A DNA stretch of 64,000 nt, taken from contig KQ965732.1 of NCBI GenBank assembly GCA_001574975.1, positions 1,126,131 through 1,190,130 on the forward strand, written 5' to 3'. Under the pieces are notes generated by a model, which was given only the letters and a program-made list of their open reading frames with translations, ran no database searches and was not told the DNA's origin. The first letter of the stretch is position 1, and each line of letters opens with the position of its first letter. Positions 58,942 to 64,000 of this stretch are shown here, piece by piece. The DNA comes from Gonapodya prolifera JEL478. Its lineage: Eukaryota; Monoblepharomycota; Monoblepharidomycetes; Monoblepharidales; Gonapodyaceae. The position numbers and the translations under genes are program-made.

Positions 58942-60545
58942 CTACTTGGCTTCCTCTTCCTTCGCATCCTCGCCAGTCTTCTCTCCGGGAGCAGCTGAAC
59001 GAAAATGTAAATCAGTTTCTATTGCAACAACTTTTGGCTAAAGCTCAAAACTACTCACCGTCCTGAAGATCCGAGGTCCAAAGTGTCAGATTGTCACGCA
59101 AAAGCTGCATGATCAAAGTCGAATCCTTGTAAGACTCTTCACTCAGGGTGTCCAGCTCCGCAATCGCATCATCGAAAGCTTGCTTGGCGAGGTGGCAAGC
59201 ACGGTCCGGTGAGTTCAAAATCTCGTAGTAGAACACCGAGAAGTTGAGAGCGAGCCCAAGCCGGATCGGGTGGGTCGGGGCAAGGTCCGTCTGAGCAATA
59301 TCAGTTGCAGCCTTGTATGCATCGTGGGCTTTTGCGGCGGCATCTTTGCGCTTGTCGGCGGTAGCGAATTCAGCCAAGTAGCGGTGGTAATCGCCCTTCC
59401 TGTGTTGGCAGCGTTTCATCAGACACCATCAGAACTTCTCCTCGAAGACGATATTTGAAAACGCTACTTACATCTTGTAGTAGAACACTTTGGACTCGCC
59501 AGATTCAGCTGAGCTAATGAGGTGCTCGTCCAATACCTTGAGAATGTCAGCACAAACGTCCGACAGCTCGAGTTCAATCTTCGTGCGGTATTCCTTGATC
59601 TTTTTGACCTGAGCCTCATTGCCTTTAGATTCCTCCTTCTGTTCAATGGAGGATACGATGCGCCAAGACGCCCTCCGCGCTCCGATGACGTTCTTGTAGG
59701 CAACGGAAAGGAGATTGCGCTCCTCGACTGTGAGCTCCACACCCATCTAAAGCCAACGACAACCGATAACCCCGTTACCAAGGTCGGGTGAGTAGATGCG
59801 CTCCAAGATAATCAGAAAAGGGCGAACCTTTGCGACATCCTAAGCAACGGAAACAACGTGGTCAGAGATACCCTTTTTCTGCCAAAACCTTTTGGCGAAC
59901 GTACTTTCATGAAAGAGACCATCTCTTATAAAGTTTGAAGTCGTCGTCGATAAAACAATTCTGATGAGAGCAAGGAGGAGCTATCCCGAAGGTTGCACAA
60001 CCCACCGTCATATCTTTCCGCCTGGGATAGCATAACGGGAAGTTTTGTCACCGCCTGGCAGATATTTCAATTGGAAGAATACCGAATGCTCACCTGCTCG
60101 GAGAGCTTGGCCTAATGAGGGGATCATGAGGAACAATGGGGTTGTCGGTGAATTCAGCAACAACACAATACTGCCGCACCAATCGCGGTCAGCCATCATT
60201 GCTCCCAAGGCCTCACCATATAAACAAGGTGGTCTCTGCGGTCTAGACGTTATCGAGACCGTTTCCGTGTGCGGAAAGGAATTCGTTTTAGAGATTGTGC
60301 CAACAGGGTCACACATCCAAGAGGCATCCAAGCGCATGAGAGGAATGAGAGACTTCGTTGATAAGGATTGTCCATGGATAAGTGACAAGACGCGTCCCAT
60401 CCGCGTGTTTCGCTCGTCAAGAGGGGCTTTGTTTTCAATTTCCGTTTCAGAACGTCCGACCGAGCAATTCGACACTTCTGCTGCCGTTCTCCAGATGCAA
60501 AGTCACGATTTCGTCGAATCTCTTACCTTTTTGCTCAGCAGACAT
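58942..60545 (-). CDS. 14-3-3 protein, 256 aa, encoded by nine exons including six micro-exons
   Basis: Phosphoserine/threonine-binding dimeric adaptor. Exons 60527-60545 (19 nt), 60217-60233 (17), 60094-60111 (18), 60006-60021 (16), 59905-59924 (20), 59828-59839 (12), 59472-59746, 59059-59399 and 58942-58994. Joined, the first six give MSAEQKDHLVYMAKLSEQAERYDEMV in two halves: MSAEQKDHLVYM and AKLSEQAERYDEM, then SFMKDVAK. Core signatures are [20 protein letters not shown], the phosphate-contact [11 protein letters not shown], and [14 protein letters not shown]...[16 protein letters not shown]. The acidic C-tail ([10 protein letters not shown]) is typical. All phases agree. No residue appears missing. 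Confidence 0.96.
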
Positions 60546-60898
60546 GACAGTGAGGTGATAGGTGTTTGAGAGTGAATTCGAAATGGACAGGAATCACGTG
60601 ACTTGGAAAACACAAAATACTGCAATCCCCAATTGCCTCAGAGATCTTTCAAGGTCAATCAGTGCGATACATTCTTGCAAGGCTTTGATACATGCGGCTT
60701 TGAGATGGGTGGTGAAACTGAATTTACTATAAATCTTGAAGATTTCAATGATCTGAGATATAACAGATCTTTTTAAATGTTAGAGTTACTGCATAAATTG
60801 GCGAAGGAATGTGTTTTCATGCTTGCCTCAATCGCTTCACCGAAGCGAGTGTACAGACATATATCAGCACCTCGCTTCGAAACCCCGAAACAGCTCCA
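60546..60898. promoter_or_regulatory. Divergent interval between 14-3-3 and PP2C genes
   Basis: 353 bp, AT-rich near 60720-60790 with a TATAAATC-like box near 60728. No gene was seen. Promoter role inferred from position. Confidence 0.5.
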
Positions 60899-63028
60899 AT
60901 GGGAAACAAGCACTCCAAGACGAAGAAGAAGGTCTCACGATCGCACTCAACGGCTGGCCGCAAGGCCAAAACGATGGCCTCTTCCCATGAGGTGAACGAG
61001 CAGCAGCATCCACCCACCGTTCCCAAGGTGAACTTGCTCGAAGCTGAGCTCATCCAAGAGCTCATCGCATATCTCATACCGGGATCTAATCCTTCGTAAT
61101 TGAACGTCTCAATAATTCCTTGCTTGTCACCTCCTTCATCGCCACTTCCAGCAGCCCCTGGAGGTTCAAGTGGTACAAGTGTCCTCTCTCGCTGAGGAGT
61201 ATGCCGCTTATGGACTTCCGAATCGCAAAAAGGAAATCCATGTTGGAGCTGATGTGAGCCATCTTGTCAAAAGACGAGTGATCTTTGATGCTGGGGATGG
61301 GAAGTTCTGTGGCTGCACACCGGTCAAGATTCTGACCATCTTCACTGCAGACGGAATTATCCTTTGTTACAGGAGCGATGCAAGGATGGAGAGATAGTAC
61401 GTATTCGCAATCGGTTGTGTTGATTTGTCAAACGTCCATGTTCATCACGATGGAGCTGATGATGACTTTTACCCCCTTGCTTGCCCGAATGATCCTCGCA
61501 GCTATGGAAGGTAATGAGGAATTGATTTTGCGAATGTCCTTTCTGAAACTCATATTGCATGTGAATCCCAAAAGATGCACATGTTGCCCTTCTTAAAGTG
61601 AGCTTATTCTCCTATTTCGAAGCACTATTCAAATGTAACAAACGTGGCTCTTGCTCCTTTGCGATTTGATTAGCTTCCAATCCCAGCGGAACTGTCAGCG
61701 ATCTCCGCCAAGCCGTTCGCGTTTTTTGCAGTGTACGATGGTCATGGAGGAGATGCCGTATCCCAAGTTAGCTCTGACTCAAAACAGTCCCTGGTGGGAA
61801 TCGTAGATTCATACATCTTTTTCGATATCTAGTATGCCGGGCAAGTGCTTCACCGACGCCTTGTTGCGAGACCAGAGTTCTCCTTCCTTGACTACCCTGC
61901 CGCACTTCGGACAACCTTTTGGGCGCTAGACGCTGAGATGAGAAAGGGTTCGTTTCTGCTACTTCTTTCTCGTATGGTTTGATTGTTCGATACGTTGCTG
62001 TTCCATCTGCATACTCTAGACCCGTACCTCGGGACCGGTGGAGCAGGGTGCACTGCGATTGCAGTTTTGATCACGCCAGATGGAGATATTTTTGTTGGAA
62101 ATGGTGAGCATGATGCTTTTTTGTGGTTTGAAAAGAAGAAGATTTAGTTTGCACGTCATCAGCGGGAGATTGTCGTGCGGTTATTTCCGTTGGTGGCACA
62201 GCGGTAGCTCTGTCGACAGATCACAAACCTACCGTGCCAGCAGAGGCCGAACGAATATTGAAGTCTGGAGGTAGGATTGAGGTAAGTTGAGAAAGAAGCC
62301 CTATCGCCTCATGGCATTGTGTCTCACATTATATGTTCATACAACCGTGCTTCATTTTCATTTTCGAGGACGACCGCGTGGAGGGAGATCTTGCTGTGTC
62401 TCGGGCATTGGGAGATTTCGAGTACAAACCCAATCCAGATGATCCCCTTGTGAGCCCAGAGCCAGACGTCGTCCACCATCGAGTTACTTCCGATGTCGAA
62501 TTTCTCATTATGGCTTGTGATGGAATCTGGGACTGTTTACGCTCGCAAGAGGCCGTGGACTTTGTACGCCAACAGGTGGCGAAAGGTGCCAACCTGTCGG
62601 AAACAGCTGAACGCCTCCTCGATCACTGTCTCGCTGTTGAGCCAAATGAGATGGGAATCGGTTGTGACAATATGTCAGTTATTATTGTGGCCATGCTTTC
62701 CGGCAAAGACTACAGTTCATGGGCCACTGCGATCAAGGAACGTGTATCATCAACAACTGATGGAGACTCCACGGTAGTTGCCACCACGGTCGCAAGTGGC
62801 TCCCCTGCGTCGGCATCATCCGGCGGATCTCCAGGGAGAACTGGAGAGAAACAATCACCCGAAAGCCCAGGGGGAGACGGGTCAACACCGGAAGGAGGAT
62901 ACGCTGCAACAGCATACTCGATAAGAAGGGGTTATGGAAGACGTGGTCAGGATGCTCAACCAGTCATGGCGAAAGGAGTCGAAGAAATGATGGCTGGAAT
63001 GGATGGGGACAAGAGCGGAGAGCAGTAA
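60899..63028 (+). CDS. PP2C-type (PPM) serine/threonine phosphatase
   Basis: Mn/Mg-dependent protein phosphatase. Firm exons: 61674-61766, 61833-61947, 62020-62103, 62163-62281 and 62369-63028; a 24-nt exon at 61373-61396 supplies the family motif AMQGWRD. Visible motifs are VYDGHGGDAV, GTGGAGCTAIAVLI, NAGDCRAVISVGG, DHKPTVPAEAERI, LAVSRALGDFEYK, MACDGIWDC and GCDNMSVIIVAML, supplying the metal-binding Asp residues. The proposed start MGNKHSKTKKK is a plausible N-myristoylation site. Exon joins between 61100 and 61670 are unresolved and may include further small exons. The C-terminal 100 residues are Ser/Gly-rich with no domain. Confidence 0.9.
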
Positions 63029-63168
63029 TCTTAATGAACTATGCGAATCACTTCACGCAGTCTTGATATCTATGTACTGTGACAATCCAATTTTGATGGG
63101 CCACAAGAACTTTGGTCAGACGGTTTCGGTTTTGGTGTGTGGCGCTCTTCCCTGCCCCATCACCACAA

Positions 63169-64000
63169 ATGGCACCTGTAGCACTCACTCCGGCGACTAA
63201 CGGTGTGAAGTCCGAGATCGGGGTTGCCCTCTTACCGAACCAGCGACATGATATCGTTTACCGGAAAGGGACGAACTACAATATTCTTGTAGTAGGTGGG
63301 TGGCGTCGAATGTCGCGGATGGCACCAATGAAGGCCTGCGGAACGAGCCACGACAAATTTGGGCTTTACTAATCTCCATCGTGCCTTTTTTCCTTCCTGG
63401 AACGTGTTTGGGAACCCTCTTCATAAATCGTAGGAGAGTCGGGTAGTGGCAAAACGACGTGAGTCTGTCCAGCCTGTAATGCAGACGATTGCAATTGATG
63501 ACCCTCAATCAATTGATGGCCGTTTTCTCCCTTGCGGATGACCTGTAAACACATCCTGCCAGATTTATCAACACCCTCTTCTCCACACTGATGAAGGATT
63601 ACGAAAACGAGATGGAACGCTTCGAAAAGCAGTACGGGCACACTGTTGATATCACAATTATGCGTGCTGGTGAGTAAGAGCACTACGCGTTCGTGGCGTT
63701 TCTCACATGGTTGGGTTTCAACATCAATCTCTCCAGACATCGAGGAAAAGGGATTTCATTGCCGCCTGACCATTATCGACACACCTGGTTTTGGAGATTA
63801 CGTGAACAACTCCGATTGCTGGGTTCCTATTGTGGACTATGTGGACGATCAGCATGCTGCCTACCTTGAGCAGGAGCAGCAGCCGAAGAGGGATAACATT
63901 GACGATATGAGAGTTCACGTTTGTCTGTACTTTGTACAGCCGACTGGTCACAAGTGAGCTCTTGGTTCGCCGTTTCCACCCAATGAAGTCGTACTATGTT
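63169..64000 (+). CDS. Septin GTPase, 3'-truncated by the window
   Basis: Filament-forming GTPase of the septum and cell cortex. Exons 63169-63295, 63434-63458, 63563-63669 and 63737-63953 join in phase; a GT donor follows at 63954 and the window ends within the next intron. The P-loop GESGSGKTT (residues 43-51) is split between exons 1 and 2, with exon 2 only 25 nt; the switch II region gives [16 protein letters not shown], and [14 protein letters not shown] is the septin-specific continuation. Which septin group (CDC3/10/11/12-like) cannot be told without the C-terminus. Confidence 0.95.

Overview
The window looks like chromosomal DNA of an intron-rich zoosporic (chytrid-like) fungus. The pointers to fungi are a Zn2Cys6 transcription factor with a fungal-type regulatory domain, a septin, DEF1- and EAF1-like genes and a Dap1-like protein. 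The pointers to an early-diverging, flagellated fungus are a complete DRC4/GAS8 gene (axonemal dynein regulatory complex), an Integrator-type INTS11 endonuclease and a TBC1D7-like TSC-complex subunit. I assembled exons by hand from GT/AG (occasionally GC/AG) junctions that keep frame and extend recognisable families. Most introns are about 50-90 nt and genes are very close together (gaps down to 35-90 bp). I saw no prokaryotic operons, CRISPR arrays, transposases or retroelement genes.

0-19 kb: the 3' part of FGAM synthase (purine synthesis); a SAM methyltransferase; two unrecognised proteins; a Derlin (ER-associated degradation); a Zn2Cys6 regulator converging on an enoyl-CoA hydratase with a PTS1-like tail; a small coiled-coil protein; then an IlvD/Edd-family dehydratase and an adjacent same-strand SDR-like protein, possibly a sugar-acid or amino-acid pair.

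19-31.5 kb: a CAMK-type kinase; a GC-rich block with an FAD-dependent amine/amino-acid oxidase-type enzyme (one intron carries a minisatellite and a 22-nt poly-C tract) divergent from DRC4; a peroxisomal hydratase-2 (MaoC hot-dog) ending in AKL; and an unrecognised Gly-rich protein sharing an 88-bp gap with TBC1D7.

31.5-47.8 kb: TBC1D7-like; a SETD3/LSMT-type SET methyltransferase; tRNA-Arg(UCU); DEF1-like CUE/Q-rich protein; Dap1/MAPR; a large Ser/Thr-rich membrane protein with 63-bp in-frame repeats; INTS11.

47.8-64 kb: a TPR-like protein; an F-box-like gene; an unrecognised protein; EAF1/Vid21 (HSA plus SANT, NuA4 scaffold); a Cys-rich, Ser/Thr-rich membrane protein; prefoldin subunit 5; a 14-3-3 protein whose first six exons are 12-20 nt each; a PP2C phosphatase; and the 5' part of a septin. 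The genes are mostly housekeeping and regulatory. The best leads are the combination of ancestral eukaryotic complexes in a fungus, the micro-exon architecture and several clean but unidentified proteins.
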